Shown: piece after piece, positions 10,761 through 23,001 of the stretch
Layout of the letters: the number at the start of each line of letters is the position of its first letter
Numbering within the stretch: position 1 is the first letter of the stretch
DNA from: Brachynemurus nebulosus
Lineage: Eukaryota > Arthropoda > Insecta > Neuroptera > Myrmeleontidae
Length of the DNA stretch: 64,000 nucleotides
Assembly: GCA_035578155.1 (NCBI GenBank)
Contig: JAPWDM010000045.1
Span: forward strand, 1,736,001 to 1,800,000
Direction: 5' to 3'
Made by a program: the position numbers and the translations under genes
Notes under the pieces: model-generated
The model's database searches: none
The model's input: the letters and a program-made list of their open reading frames with translations, nothing else
Told to the model about the DNA's origin: nothing

Positions 10761-13700
10761 TATTTAAACATTAAAATTCTCACTGTATTATATGGATAAA
10801 CTAATGAGAATACTATATGGAATGCACTGATTTTTTAACTATAATTTTATGACAATTTCAATGAAGTATAGTATGATTAAGCAGAATATAATGCCATTAC
10901 TCATATTAGTTAGAAGTACAAAAGATTTTGAGATATTATATAACGCTGATTTCATAATAACTATAATATTAAATCGTTATCTTAGCAATATTTACGAAGA
11001 CTATATATTATATTAAATAATTAATTACGTTTATTAACTACAATAGTTAATATAATAAAAAATCACGATTACTTAATTATAATAACAACAGTAATAAATC
11101 ATATAGGGAATAAAAAGTGTTACATTTCTTGTGTTATAATTTTAATAAACAGAAAAAAAGATACATAGAGGATGATAATAATTAGAGAAATTAATTTTCT
11201 TTTATTTTTAATATAAACTTAAATTATTTTTTTGTTGGAAGTGGTAAAACCTAAAATTTTTACAAAAAAACTTACTGAGAGTCTATGCCGCAAACATTTA
11301 ATATAGGTTCACTAAATTATTACAGTCGATCTGAATTTCAGATTGAAAACAAATATTAATTAGGATGTTGCATTTATTGTATTCGTTTCGAGGAGTTGAA
11401 TGAATTAGAGAGATAGATAGTCCTGGATGTTCACCCTAACCATTTACAAAAAAAAATTTGATTTTGAAATTTAGGGACAAATAAAGTTTATGCCTTAAGT
11501 CCCTCAAAAATGATAAACGATAAGAAAATAGTAGTAGATTAACGTTATTTTGAAATTATTTTACTCACCGTACTGAAAAGATAAGTTAACGGTAAAATTG
11601 TTCTTACCTGAAACGAAAAAAAATAGTATGTTAAAAAAAAATACATAATAGTTAATAACCTAATAAATTTGAGAGGTGATCTTTTAGTGGATAATAATGT
11701 TAGATTGACGGATTAGAAGTCTTTGAGTTCAGTAAAATAATTTCCCGACGTGTTACGTACAGTATTTTTTTCTGTAATCGTTAGTCTTTAAAAAATTTGT
11801 TTATTTTCATTGTATTTAAATTAAAAGTACAGGGGAAATAGTCCATAATGTGTTTAACTAAAACCTGCCTAAAAACCTTTGATTTCATTCGAAAACAGCT
11901 AGTTGTAAGAAGAGATGGCTCTTCCACTTGGTAAATTCATGGCACAAATCCTTCAATGTCACTTTCCTACAGAACCCATAGGAAACAACTTTCTACGGAA
12001 TTGATCCGAAAGATATGTGTAATTATTTTGGAATTGCTTGATTTAATAGTACACAAACATGTTACGTTCAACAATAAATTGATCTGAAAGTACCTGATTT
12101 CAAACTGGTTGCAGAAAAATATGTTTATTTATTCAAAAACTAGGGTATTCTACACCGACAAACTTTTTTTACTTAACGTAGTTGCTCTGTGGTAGTCAAG
12201 TGCAAAAGTATACCTAAAAAAAATCTTTTTCTTTTATCAAAAATTAAATAATGAATTAATATTCTTCAGTGATTATATTTGTATATACCACTTATTTTTT
12301 AATTTCCGCGCGCTTATGTTGTAGCAATATAAAAATACAGTTAAAAAAGCGTTATAAAAACGTTTTAAAATGATGTTTATAAATTATATTTTAAAAACGG
12401 TTGAATAATTTTTATTTCTTATTAAATATGGTTTGTAATTTTCTATCTTACAACATTAAATTTTTATCAAATTCCTTTGACACGTTTTCATTTTATTCAA
12501 AAAAATAGAGTTTTCCCATAAGAGCCCGGGTTTAAATTACAAAATTTTGAAATCGTTTTTCTCAAAATTGGGATGGTCATTCTTTTTCGGTATAGGCTCG
12601 TATTATTGGTATTGAATTAAATAAATATCTAGAGAAGTTTCGTTAAAATCCTTTGAAAAAATCGTTTTATCGACCAACTACCTTAATGACAATAGTATAT
12701 TAAAATAAAAAATAAATAGATATACTTCAAAAACCTACACTAATAAAATGAAAATATTTACTCAATTTGAAATTAATAAAAATACGGTTAAAATACGGCA
12801 GTTTTATATAAAATTTAAAATTATTGAAAGTATTTAAATGGCTTTAGAAATTATCTATACACATGAATAAACAATAATTTCTCTCTATATCCGCAACTGA
12901 TAATGTTTTATAATAATTAATTTATTGTATGAGTACACTAGACATACAGGATGTTTCAGAAAATATAGTAAATATTTCTACAGACAAAAAAGTTGAGTAT
13001 TCCAATTTTCAACTAAAATGGAAAACATGTTATTCCTTCTTGGCGATATTACAGTTAGTGAAGATGATTGAAAGGAACATACTAGCACACATATTCCTTT
13101 CCTTTTCATCAAAAAGATACGATTTTGTATAGGAAATTTTTATTAATTATCTTAAATCATTGCCATCATATCGTGTATTCAGCATACGCAGTAAGATTTT
13201 TATTATTTGTTTTGACATTGTGATTATTATTTCATTATATAAATACAATTCAAATTCGATATTCTGTGACTTAAAAACGCTCTACAACTCTACAATATTC
13301 TATATGAGCAATAAAAAATTTCTTGTGAGAAAATCCATAAAAAAAAAACAAAAAGCAAAAAAAAACACCTTAATAACTGTGTCTTGTAACACCTTAACCA
13401 TGATTTGTTTCCTCAGTAAGGATTGATAAAAGATAAGTAAAGCCACGTTAGAATTATTTTTAAAAAAATTTTAACTCCTGTATATAATAAAAAACGCCGT
13501 GAGCAGCGGGGCCCCATCACGGAAGTCGAATTTTTCCCTTCATTTTCGGTATTGAATGTCTACAAGCGAAATGTAATTGAAAGTCTACAAGCGATTTGTT
13601 ATTTTGGTGGTTTCAAAACTGATGATGAGTGTCCGGTTGACCGGGGCTTTAAAAAAAGGTTTTAATTTTTTAAGTGCTGAATCTCAGTAAATTGGCATCC

Positions 13701-13989
13701 CTACCCATGCTTATCTGCCAAATGCCTTTGTGTTTTACTTTTAAACATTAAAAAAGGAACTAAAATAGTAAACTGGAAGGCCTTTATGAAGATATTTTTT
13801 CTTTCCAAAAAAATCCAAAATTTTTATTTTATAAATAATAAAAATCCAAAATTCCTACTTTATAAATAAACATTGACTTTAATAACATTTTTAAATTACT
13901 TAATATTTGTGTATTGCATTTGTTATAAAAGTTTTTTTTTTTAATTTTTTAAAATTATTATTCGCCTACTTGTATTAGAATAAAAAAAT
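10761..13989. other. Long AT-rich stretch without recognised genes
   Basis: No repeat ends or protein domains are recognised. Two short open frames (12929-13132 and 13160-13426) have AT-driven composition and no familiar motif. On the minus strand around 11540-11760 is a segment resembling 46856-47090, with splice-like signals (see findings). 11840-11925 has somewhat higher complexity and a 29-codon plus-strand frame. Confidence 0.4.
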
Positions 13990-14039
13990 TCATTTAAAAC
14001 ACTTTTAACAATACCATTGAATTCCGATGTAAAAATTGG

Positions 14040-14910
14040 AGAAGTGGGGGGAAAAGTAATCTGGAATCCCTAAAAGGCACTAGATGGATACTAACTCAAT
14101 ACATGTACAAAATTTTAGCCCTCTACGTTTCCTTAGAAAGTCTCTAGCTAGACGTGTTAGAAAAAAAGCAAAAAAATCAAGGAAATATTGGCGTAAAAAT
14201 CGTGGGGGTAAGGGTTAAAAGTTGAAGCCTCCAAAAGGAGTGGCTGGCTATTAGCTTAATCTGTACACAAAATTACAGCCCTCTAGGTTTATTTGAAGAG
14301 ATTTTGACCCGAAAGAAACTGTTAAAAAACAACAAAAATCATGTTCTGTTTGGTATAAAAATGGTGAGGGTATAAGGGTTAAAAGCTGAGACCCCCAAAA
14401 GGCACCCTCTTGATACTAACTCAATCCGAATACAAAATTTCAGCCCTCTAGGTTTATTTGAGTGACCTGTGCGAGTGGTACAAACTTTGAAAACGTCAAA
14501 AAAGCATGAAATTGTATCTTAAAAATGAGGGGAGTGGAGGTAAAATATTAAAACCTCCAAAAAGCACAACCTAGGTACGAACTTTATCAACACACCAAAT
14601 TTCAACTCTCTGCGTTAATTCTGGGGGGCCGTGGGCGTGTTAGATCCAGCCAAAATACTTTTTTCCCCCTCTACTCCCTCCAAACCATCCTAGGAAGCTG
14701 AATTTTGGATGTGTTGTAGATAACTGACCAAAACATTATTTTCAACCGGTTTGGAAAAGTTTTATTGTGTTACCGCCCCCCACCACCCCATTTCAAAATT
14801 TGCCCAAAATTTGACCCCACTTTAATAGTATGAGGTGCATGGTAAATGAGCCCCACCTACCAAATTTCAGCTCTTAACTTCCATAGGGGGGCCCTACACA
14901 TATTAAAAGG
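14040..14910. repeat. Tandem repeat of ~162 bp, four clear units plus degraded ones
   Basis: The anchor CCAAAAGGCAC (or variants) recurs at 14072, 14233, 14397 and 14560, a spacing of 161-164. Each unit also has a 'GATACTAACTCAAT' block, 'AAAATTTCAGCCCTCTAGG' and 'AAGGGTTAAAAG'. 14690-14910 looks like further eroded units ending at the (TA)n tract. No coding. Confidence 0.8.
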
Positions 14911-14917
14911 TAGCGGG

Positions 14918-14919
<2 letters not shown>

Positions 14920-14981
<62 letters not shown>
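14920..14981. repeat. (TA)n microsatellite
   Basis: Uninterrupted TA dinucleotides, about 30 units. The 97-codon frame across it is a repeat artefact. Confidence 0.97.
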
Positions 14982-14983
<2 letters not shown>

Positions 14984-15549
14984 CTAGACTTTTTTTCTAC
15001 AGAATCGTGTCCTACGGGTCCGAAAACGGATAGCGCCCCTACTCTCGCTGCTCGCCTTCCTTATCCTATAGGCTTTATAAGTCTAATTTTTTCAAGGAAA
15101 AATTCGACTAGTAATTTTTTCAAAGAAAAATCCGACTAACTAGTAAAACCTAAGTTTACTTTAGTGTTAGAACTAAAAAAGTTTTCGGCGATGTAAGAAG
15201 TTTGAGAAACACTGTCAATTGATGATAATTGATAGAAGTTTTTCACTGTTAACATTAATTCAGAATCGACTTCAATTAATTGAACTGCTTACAAAATAAT
15301 GCAAAATACAAAGAAGTTATCCGAATAGCCTGTTACTTAAGTGAGAGTAATAATTATTTATTAACGCTAAGTTAACTTAGTAGTTACCAACTCCGACTCT
15401 TGTCAAAAAAGTATTGAGCTAAATTTTTTTACTTGAAATTTTTAATAATATCATTCCCTTTTGCTGAAAATGTTTGTTATTCTTTCTGAAACCCTCTGTA
15501 TGTAGATTTACGTAATAAAATTATTTATTATAAAATTATTATAAAAGCA

Positions 15550-15600
15550 ATTAAAACACATACATACATGTGTATGTATGTATGTATGTACGTAGGTATA
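15550..15600. repeat. (GTAT)n / (CATA)n microsatellite
   Basis: ACATACATACATG followed by GTATGTATGTATGTATG; a short imperfect tetranucleotide repeat. Confidence 0.85.
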
Positions 15601-15842
15601 TTGGCAGCTTTTGTTGTCAGTTATAAATATTTCAATTATTTAACCGTTTTCAAAGTCACTAGCAAAAGATTAATTACAATTAATTTTATTATTGCGCAGT
15701 TAATGTTTATGTAGGTATGTGCAAGCACCTACCCGCAAATTAATAACAATTATAATTAACAAATAGTAAATAAAATTGTTACAAAATAGTATTGATAATA
15801 ATATTGATAATATTGACCATAGCTATAGTAAAATATTGTATT

Positions 15843-16282
15843 CAAGGGGCCAAACTACTATTATGATACATTAGTATTCCGACTGTAGCAGAAAAGTGAC
15901 GTAAAACGTTCCTCCACTTCGCATCACTATGTTGTGTGGGTACACACTGCTTGTAGTGGTGTTGGTTTGATGTTTGCTTCTGTGTGCGTATTCACACACA
16001 CAACTACAAAACACGTATTATGAGACAGAGCAACGTGCAGGTCAAGTAACAATGGTCTTACAATACATAACAATCGTAGTGGATTCAGTGACCGACACCG
16101 ACTGACTAAATGACTTATTAAGCTGTGACAGATTCACACACACAACTACAAAACATAACAATCGTAGTGGATTCAGTGACCGACACCGACTGACTAAATG
16201 ACTTATTAAGCTGTGACAGACCAACAAATGACACCAAGCGAGCTACACTTTTTTGATATTAGTTTGCTTCTAGTGTTCTATG
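15843..16282. mobile_element. 440-bp non-autonomous element, hAT-like, copy 1
   Basis: Starts CAAGGGGCCAAACTACTA and ends TAGTGTTCTATG. It is flanked by the perfect 8-bp duplication ATTGTATT (15835-15842 and 16283-16290). An 8-bp duplication is typical of hAT elements. The ends are only weakly inverted (CAAGGGG versus CATAGAA), so the superfamily is inferred. It contains an 88-bp direct duplication. A minus-strand 61-codon frame spans the duplicated block and is not a gene. Confidence 0.75.
16056..16219. repeat. 88-bp tandem duplication inside the 440-bp element
   Basis: The block ACATAACAATCGTAGTGG ... TTAAGCTGTGACAG is repeated in direct orientation with an 88-bp offset (CAATCGTAGT at 16071 and 16159) and looks nearly identical, so the duplication is recent relative to the insertion. 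Confidence 0.85.
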
Positions 16283-16290
16283 ATTGTATT

Positions 16291-17285
16291 TTAAATCATA
16301 GTAGGGTAGTATATCCGACACCAATATCATTCCGGTCGAAACCGGTTAGATTCCCATCAATCCAACATTTTTTACCGTTTACCTAAAAATACATAAATAC
16401 TTGATCAGAACCTCAGTTTAACTCACCCATAACACTGTTATAGTAAGGAACATAATTATCAACTTTGAAGTATAATATTCGGAAACCAAGCTTAAAATAA
16501 AAATGGAAAACAGTTAAAAAAGCTCAACACGATTGAGTACGAGGAATTGTTTCTGGAATTCTGGAGTGACTTATGATGAAGAAAATTTTGTCTATTTTTC
16601 ATCACTGAATAATATGGACTTTTGAAGAATATTTCCTAATACTGAGACATATCTCGATCTAAAATTTCGTTTACTGTGGACCATTTTTCCTACTGTAAAT
16701 TACTTTTTAAATTTTCGAAAATTTGCTTGCCTGTATCTTCGAAAGTTACCGATCCAAATTCGTTGAAAAAATTTTAGTTGAGTGTTTCTAGCAAGTGTTA
16801 GTGTTCCTTAATTTTTAAGATTTTTTGGATCAACTGTTTAAAATTATCGAATAATCTGTTTGCCATTTTGAAGCTTAGTATTTCACAAACCGGGCTTAAA
16901 ATTGAGAAAAATGGTAGAAGATGCTTTAGCTTCATTTTACGACTCCTTTCTAACAATATTCCACACGATATAGTACAGGAAGAAGAAAGTGCTCATAACC
17001 CGAAAGAAAGAATTATAGGAATATGACAGACGGGCAGACGGTAAGACGGACGACCAAACAAACAGACAGACAGACGAATTTGACGAAACTATAAGAAATC
17101 CGAGACGTTTCGGCAGAAGCGCAGCTAGTAGAAAATATATCTATGTTGAAAAAAATTTTTTGTTACATTATGAGTTCGAACTTAAGATCTTTTGTATATG
17201 AGTACGAATTGTTTCATGTTTCGCATTGTATTAAGTGCCACGACTTTCTTCTTCTGTTCACAGTCAACAGACATATTCATATTAA
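16291..17285. other. Stretch without recognised genes; short (GACA)-like tract
   Basis: A run of GACAGACGGGCAGACGG / CAGACAGACAGACG lies at 17025-17078, followed by TTCGGCAGAAGCGCAGC. Such tracts often sit near transposon ends, but no partner end is seen. Confidence 0.4.
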
Positions 17286-17449
17286 CACCCTGACGGTCAT
17301 TGACGTCACAGTACATCAAATGCAACCTTAGTAACTCACATACCACGTCGTACGACGTCAACAATTCCATATACATCAAGTATATATTAGCTGTCAAAAT
17401 AATCTACCAGTTGGGCGTTTTGGCATTATTGGTTATGACCGTCATGGTA
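17286..17449. mobile_element. TTAA-flanked mini-MITE, copy 1
   Basis: Starts CACCCTGACGGTCATTGACG and ends ATGACCGTCATGGTA, imperfect inverted ends. TTAA precedes it; the right side has decayed to TTGC. Interior blocks (CAACCTTAGTAACTCACA, GACGTCAACAATT, GCTGTCAAA, CACCAGTTGGG-like) match the copy at 34051. TTAA targets suggest piggyBac-type mobilisation. Open frames crossing it are chance. Confidence 0.7.
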
Positions 17450-18411
17450 TTGCAAATTCCAAAACCATTTCCAAAATATTTTATTTATGGAAGTAGTGAT
17501 ATCTACATTGTGACCAAAACTAATCTCACTGCAATTCCGCCCCTAACTTTACCCCAATTTTCATAAGCATTACACAATTTACGGATCTAACTTAGCCAAT
17601 TATTAAAGCGGTAATTCAGTCAGTTTGAATTTACATTCGGGATAGGAGAATGACAGAATTATTTCTAGTAGGTATGTATGTCACATTACCAACATAGCTA
17701 ACATAAAATGAATTTAGACATAATAATAAAGCAACATAATCCGTCACCAGCGACACAGTGTATTCCCTCAATAATAGTTAAAAGTTAGGCACATTATTAT
17801 CTAAAGTTTCATTACTGTTTTATTTAGATATCAAATTGACTTCTCGAACAATTATGATGTTCATTAATTATAATAAATTTTTATGTCTCATAGGCATTAC
17901 AACTAACAGCCAATGATGGTGTTTCATTCAGTTTTTCTTTATTATTATTATTATTAGTTTAGTATATAACGGTTACTATAGCTAACTGTTTCACTAGACA
18001 TGTTTCTCTTTCTCTCTCCGCGTCTCCTCTTTCCGAATGTGACAAATAAAACAGAAATTATTACCAATGAACGTGTGTAAGTTCAAAGAAGTAGTCGCTA
18101 TCTCGTAAAAATAGAAACTGGTATATGTGTATGTATTATGTACATCAAAGGACAAATATTTCAGATACCCTATTAATACCTCGTTCTCACCGAACCGCTT
18201 AGAAGTAAGTATTAGAACACATTAGTAGAACAAAAAAATACACAGCCTGTGGTAGGTATATATACATAGGTATGTAAATAAAGATAAATATAGTACCTAA
18301 TAGTTCAGGGTAACTTTGTTTTTAATTTTGAGATTACTGATATGTAGTTAAGCGCCTTACCTCCTAGAGCTTGATTAGTAATCAAGAGATCTTGGATAAT
18401 CAACTAACTCA
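17450..18411. other. AT-rich stretch without recognised genes
   Basis: Only short low-complexity runs: (TTA)n near 17943 and CT-rich sequence near 18005-18030. No gene or element end is recognised. Confidence 0.4.
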
Positions 18412-20050
18412 CAAGGAAAAGTATCCAACTGTATCTCTCAAAAATTTTTGAAACTTTGGCGGATTGTAGATCTTATTAAAACTAATCACGAGCCGTATTT
18501 CGTTCGTGCTCATAAGCGCTTTAAGGGAGTGAAATTCACCCCTGAACATTTGAGTATTTTTTCAATTTTCTTAAATATCTTGGAAATGGTAAGAGCTTTG
18601 GTAGGGAAACTATATATATTTGTAAACGGCACTTTAATATCTTTATTACGATACGAAAATTAAAGTTATAAAATCATTGGGGTTTCATCTTTCACCTCCA
18701 ACCCCTAATTTTATCAGATGTTTTTTGGTAAAAGAGAAGGCTGTTGTGTGTAAATAAATGAATTTTTAATTAATATACTTTACACCACACCAGTATATTT
18801 TGCATAAATACATCCTTTGCTAATATTAACTTGGGAAAATTTTAACATTTTTGATTTAATAATGAGCAAAAATATGGTCAAAGAATCTCGAATTTTAGTA
18901 GTGAATTGTTACAAACTTACGATATACTTTAAAATACATAATTTAGAAAGAGAAAATACACTGCAACCCTCCCCCCCCCCCAACTACATGCTTTACCGAT
19001 ATCTATACAAATCTTATTTACTTACTTATTTTATTTTATTTATCTATACAATTATCAATATTTTAACCTCTGGCTGTCTATTGATTTCGACACTGGAAAC
19101 AATTCATCAGATTATTTTCGGATAATGTAATTCTAAATGAATATTTAGTCTCTAGCTCACAATCAGTTTTCGTCGCCTCGTTTTCAAAATTTGTTCAAGT
19201 ATGGATGGTGTAAAAGTGAATATATTGACCAACGACCAGAGAGTTTTGAAAATTCTGTAACATATTGCTTTTTCAGAGAAGAAAGAGATGTACCAAAGTG
19301 TAGTGTATGTGGTTAAGCGGCTTTTATAAGATGTGCTTGGTGTGGACAATATTTCTGCTTTGAATACTTTTATGAACAATATTATTATTTTGTAGATTAT
19401 AAACCTTAAAATACTGACAATTTTATACATAAATAAAAGCAAATAAATAAGTAAATAAGATTTGAATAGATATCAGTAAAGCAGGGGGGGGGGATGCAGT
19501 GTATATTTTCCTTCTAAATTATGTACTTTGAAATATATCGCAAGTTTGTAACAATTCATTATGAAAATACGAGATTCTTCGACCATATTTTTGCTCATTA
19601 TTAAATCAAAAAGTTAAAATTTTTCCCAAGATAACATTAGCAATGGGTGTGTTTTTGCAACAAAAAATAAACTGGTGTGATGTAAAATACATTAATTAAA
19701 AATTATTTTATTTACATATTAGGGCCTCCTCTTTTACCAAAAAATACCTGATAAAATTAGGTGTTGGGGCTGGGGGATGAAACCCCAATGACTTTATAAC
19801 TTTAATTTTGGTATCATAATAAAGATATTAAAGTGCCATTTACAAATATATATAGTTTCCCTACCAAAGCCCTTACCATTTCCAAGATATTTAAGAAAAT
19901 TGAAGAAAACTCAAATTTTCAAGGGTGTTTCAGCCCCTTAAAGTGTTTATGGGCACAAATGAAATATGGCTCGTGATTAGTTTTAATAAGATCTACAATC
20001 CACCAAAGTTTCAAAAATTTCTGAGAGATACAGTTGGATACCTTTCCTTG
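18412..20050 (+). mobile_element. piggyBac-like deletion derivative with ~650-bp inverted arms, copy 2
   Basis: The left end CAAGGAAAAGTATCC and right end GGATACCTTTCCTTG are inverted. Similarity continues inward for roughly 650 bp on each side (18412-19075 versus 19410-20050), including TCTTATTAAAACTAATC, ATTGGGGTTTCATC and the AATAATGAGCAAAAATATGG block. Between the arms lie a short N-terminal scrap and the C-terminal cysteine-rich domain of a transposase. Flanks do not show a clean TTAA duplication. This copy lacks the 1,275-bp insertion found in the 6243-9245 copy, giving the order of events there. Confidence 0.7.
19080..19409 (+). pseudogene. Remnant piggyBac-like transposase, copy 2
   Basis: The C-terminal part is open from about 19161 except for one TAA at 19314. 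It reads through SSPRFQNLFKYGWCKSEYID, REERDVPKCSVCG, stop, then AAFIRCAWCGQYFCFEYFYE and ends KP-stop at 19409. This is the piggyBac-type cysteine-rich domain (C-x2-C ... C-x2-C-x4-C). The late His and Cys that are H and C in copy 1 are Y and F here. At 19080 the N-terminal scrap has lost its ATG (ATT) but keeps DFDTGNNSSDYFRIM before a stop. The catalytic core is missing. Minus-strand frames over this segment are shadows. Whether any intact partner exists elsewhere cannot be judged from this window. Confidence 0.62.
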
Positions 20051-20790
20051 TTAGATACACTTTTGAAATATGTCCTGTGTTGTACATATAGTAAGAAAAC
20101 CAAATTATATGTGAAGATGTGGAAATAAGAACATGAAGAAATGTGATAGTATTTCGATCAATTTTCGGCATATGTTCGAAACTACTCTCTCGACAGAAAT
20201 TAATAATATTAAATAGTTCCCATTGGTGGACAAAAATTTATAGTTATATATGTCGTTTTTCTTAATGACCTAAATTGTGGTAATAATTTCAAATTATTTA
20301 TATTTTATTTAATTATTTTAGTATTATTTGAAAGGCTGCCAAATTTGTGAGAGATACTTATGTGGATTTATTTTCCTACTGCTAAAACTTCCTTAAATTT
20401 TTAGCATACAATACAATACACTTTCTCACTGTATCCCGTGTGCTCCTGAAAAATTATGACTCCCAAAAGAGTCACTTGGTCTGTCCGGCATACCTCACTG
20501 CGTGAAATTAAGTGTGTTAGCTTAGGTAAAAGAATCGTTTTGATTTGACGAAATACCTAATAATTTAGTCATGACTAATACTATCTGCACATTTCTTTTA
20601 TCTTTATTAACATAAAGTTATGCATACTAACTTCAAATTTCAATTTAACGCCGCATCGATAAAATTCCCTTACAATCGAAACAAAAACAAAATGGAAAAG
20701 TATAAGCTAATGTTTTATAACATAAAAAATATATTCCTAAAAAAAATTTAAGTTTGGGAACTAAATACTATTATTACTTGTAGATATACT
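20051..20790. other. AT-rich stretch without recognised genes
   Basis: No recognisable gene, RNA or paired element ends. Confidence 0.4.
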
Positions 20791-20990
20791 AGGGCCGACG
20801 AGCCGGGAGGGTTAGATTGGACAATTGCCTGGGAACCCGAGCCCAAAAAGGGAGCCCGACGCCTCTATTAGGGGTCCAGAGGAAATGAAAAAGCGTTTTT
20901 TGACCATCAACTGTACAGAACAGTTGTTGAAAATTTTTTTGCGTGCTCGGAGCTGCATCATTTTCCTCACTGGGGCCCTAGAGATAAGTA
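20791..20990. other. GC-richer block, unidentified
   Basis: GGCCGACGAGCCGGGAGGG and GGGAACCCGAGCCC, then GGGGCCCTAGAG, set off from AT-rich flanks. Similar in vocabulary (CGACGAG, GGCCC, GGGCCC) to 25465-25660 and 33700-33900, suggesting a decayed dispersed repeat. The 66-codon frame here is not recognised. Confidence 0.35.
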
Positions 20991-21760
20991 TAGAAATATT
21001 AAAAATTCAGCATCCAGTTAAATAAAAGAAAATTCTTGAAATACTAATACGTATTATACAATTTTACCCGGTCGTGGCAAACATTTATTTTGTACCCGAA
21101 AACAAAAATATTTAATTTTATTTAAAAGCTTGTCAAAAACATACCAAACAATAAATAAATTTGAAAAATACATACGTAAAGAGAGCATTGCTAGAATGTT
21201 TAAGTTACTCATCCACAGAAAAACAAGGTAAGCCAATCAGTTCAGTATGGAAATTTTGTGAAAACAGAAAACTGTTTGTGAAAGCCGTGATTGAATGAGA
21301 ACATAGCCGTGTTCAAGTGCGATAAAGAACGAAATAACAGCTAAACAAATAAATGTATGTGAATAGACCAAACAGAGACATTAAATAAATGGCACATGTT
21401 TAGGGAGAATGAAAGTTGTTCTTTTTCCAATACGACGTACGCAACCCTTATGCCCAACATAAAGGAAAACGAACCATTGAGACAACAAATAACACTAAAA
21501 AGTTTATAAGAAAAAGGTTTTACAGAACAAAATAACATCTTCGATAAAAATTGATTACTTGTCAAGAGGAAGAGTAATGTAAAAAAATTTCGTTTTTCTC
21601 AACCAGAGAAAAAAAGAGACTGTATAAAGGTTGGTTTCGCCGAATTTTTTAACGTTGTTTTGTTAAAATGAAATAATTTTTTCTGAAATATTTTGTTGGG
21701 AAATATTATATATGTCTTTAATATATAACTGAATGGAGAGGTCCACCATTTTTTTGTTAA
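20991..21760. other. Stretch without recognised genes
   Basis: Two short minus-strand frames (21054-21236, 21341-21565) have no recognised domain. No paired repeat ends. Confidence 0.35.
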
Positions 21761-21939
21761 TTGGAATAATATTTAAAGCCAAATTAAACAAAGGAATGGA
21801 GAAAAATTAAGATATCTCAAGAACTAATAAAGTTATGAAATTTAAGCGTTGCGCCTTGCGCAGATAGTTTTGTGCCGTCGATTTCTTTACGGCATTGTAG
21901 CTAACTACACCAACAACATCTTTTTATTAAACTTTTGTG

Positions 21940-22470
21940 TTGGTAAGTATGCTGGATATTAATAATTAAATAAATGATAATTGGCAATTTTAACCTCGTG
22001 TTTATTTTTCAGGATGTCTCAATGCTATTTTAACAAAATATGGTCAAGATCCGTCCAACCGTTTATTTTTTGCGTTTTATGGGTCCCTAGGACCCCAAAG
22101 AATAATTATCACCTCAAGAACTTTTCTTAGAATATAAATATTGTTGAGCAAAATCTGCCCAAGGTTTGTCCAGCCGTTTATTTTGGGCCTTTGTTGGGTC
22201 TTCAGGACCCTAGAGGGTAATTTTAACGTTACGTTAATTTTTTTATGAATTTACTGTTTGAGCAAAATTTGATTAGGATCCGTTCAACCACTTATTTGGG
22301 TCCTTTTGGAACTCTGGAAAGCTAGAGCTCAATTTTGATATAACGTTCTTTTTTTCCAGGATCTCAATATTACTTGAGCAAAAATTGGTAATGATCTGTC
22401 CAACTGTTTATTCTGAGCCTTTTGGAGGTACTCGGATCCTACGAAACAATTTTATGAAGAAATGAAGTTC
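21940..22470 (-). repeat. Diverged ~115-bp tandem repeat, about four units
   Basis: CCGTCCAACCGTTTATTTT-like anchors recur at about 22053, 22168, 22282 and 22399. Each is followed by a GGGTCC/TCAGGACCC block and preceded by GAGCAAAAT. In reverse complement the unit reads GGGACCCA...AAAAATAAACGG..GGACGGATCTTGA, matching the order of blocks in the 120-bp satellite at 3700. I take it as an older, inverted relative. Confidence 0.6.
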
Positions 22471-22879
22471 AAAACTCTAGCCACTGATGAACGCATATTA
22501 AATTCATGGTGATTTAACATAGTTAAATAAATAAATAATTGTATATAAGACATTCGATGCCCGCTATAATTATGAAGGCTTGTGACGTTAAAAATGCATT
22601 AGAAATCAATTATTCCGCGCTAAACTTTGATTTGCCCTTTCTCTGTTATTTGCTGACGGATTAAAAAAAATTTTGGATTTATTGCAATATATGTATCTAC
22701 TACTGAGTAGCAATTTCGTTTTAAAAATTAAAATAATTTTTTCTTCGTGTCTTAAGATGATATGCGTAATAAGTGCTTAAACCCTTATATTACTCGCTTC
22801 ATTAGTAGAGATACAAAACATTCACCAGAAACCTTCTCATTTTTCGAGTTTAAATTTTTGTTGAACCCCTGTCGATATG
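22471..22879. other. AT-rich stretch without recognised genes
   Basis: Nothing recognisable apart from the upstream part of the frame that ends in the helix-turn-helix relic. Confidence 0.35.
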
Positions 22880-23001
22880 TAGTTGTTGCGCCCCTGCTTT
22901 CCGATATTAAAAATAAAAGAAAATCGCTCAGACAAGCTGCTGAATATTTCTATGTTCCCAAATCGACTTTGCATGATAGACTCAAAGGCAAATCGAAATA
23001 A
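22880..23001 (+). pseudogene. Pipsqueak-type helix-turn-helix fragment, pogo/jerky-like transposase relic
   Basis: The frame ending at 23001 reads KRKSLRQAAEYFYVPKSTLH then DRLKGK. This is the HTH_psq pattern (SLRxAAxxFxVPxSTLxDRxKGK), the N-terminal DNA-binding domain of pogo-type transposases and the derived jerky/CENP-B-like proteins. Only about 30 residues are recognisable. The sequence before it in the 79-codon frame (22762 on) has no similarity I recognise, a stop follows, and no DDE domain is seen downstream. Repeated ATTCGCCCC words at 23166 and 23356 could be internal motifs of the same dead element. Confidence 0.6.

Noticed and set aside
11833..11931. 29-codon plus-strand frame ending FIRKQLVVRRDGSSTW
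   Set aside because: Looks coding-like in composition but is too short, with no recognised family and no flanking splice or frame support strong enough to call.
15195..15215. AAGTTTGAGAAACACTG, resembling a hAT right end
   Set aside because: No matching left end or 8-bp duplication found nearby.
16042..16227. 61-codon minus-strand frame
   Set aside because: Created by the 88-bp tandem duplication inside the 440-bp element.
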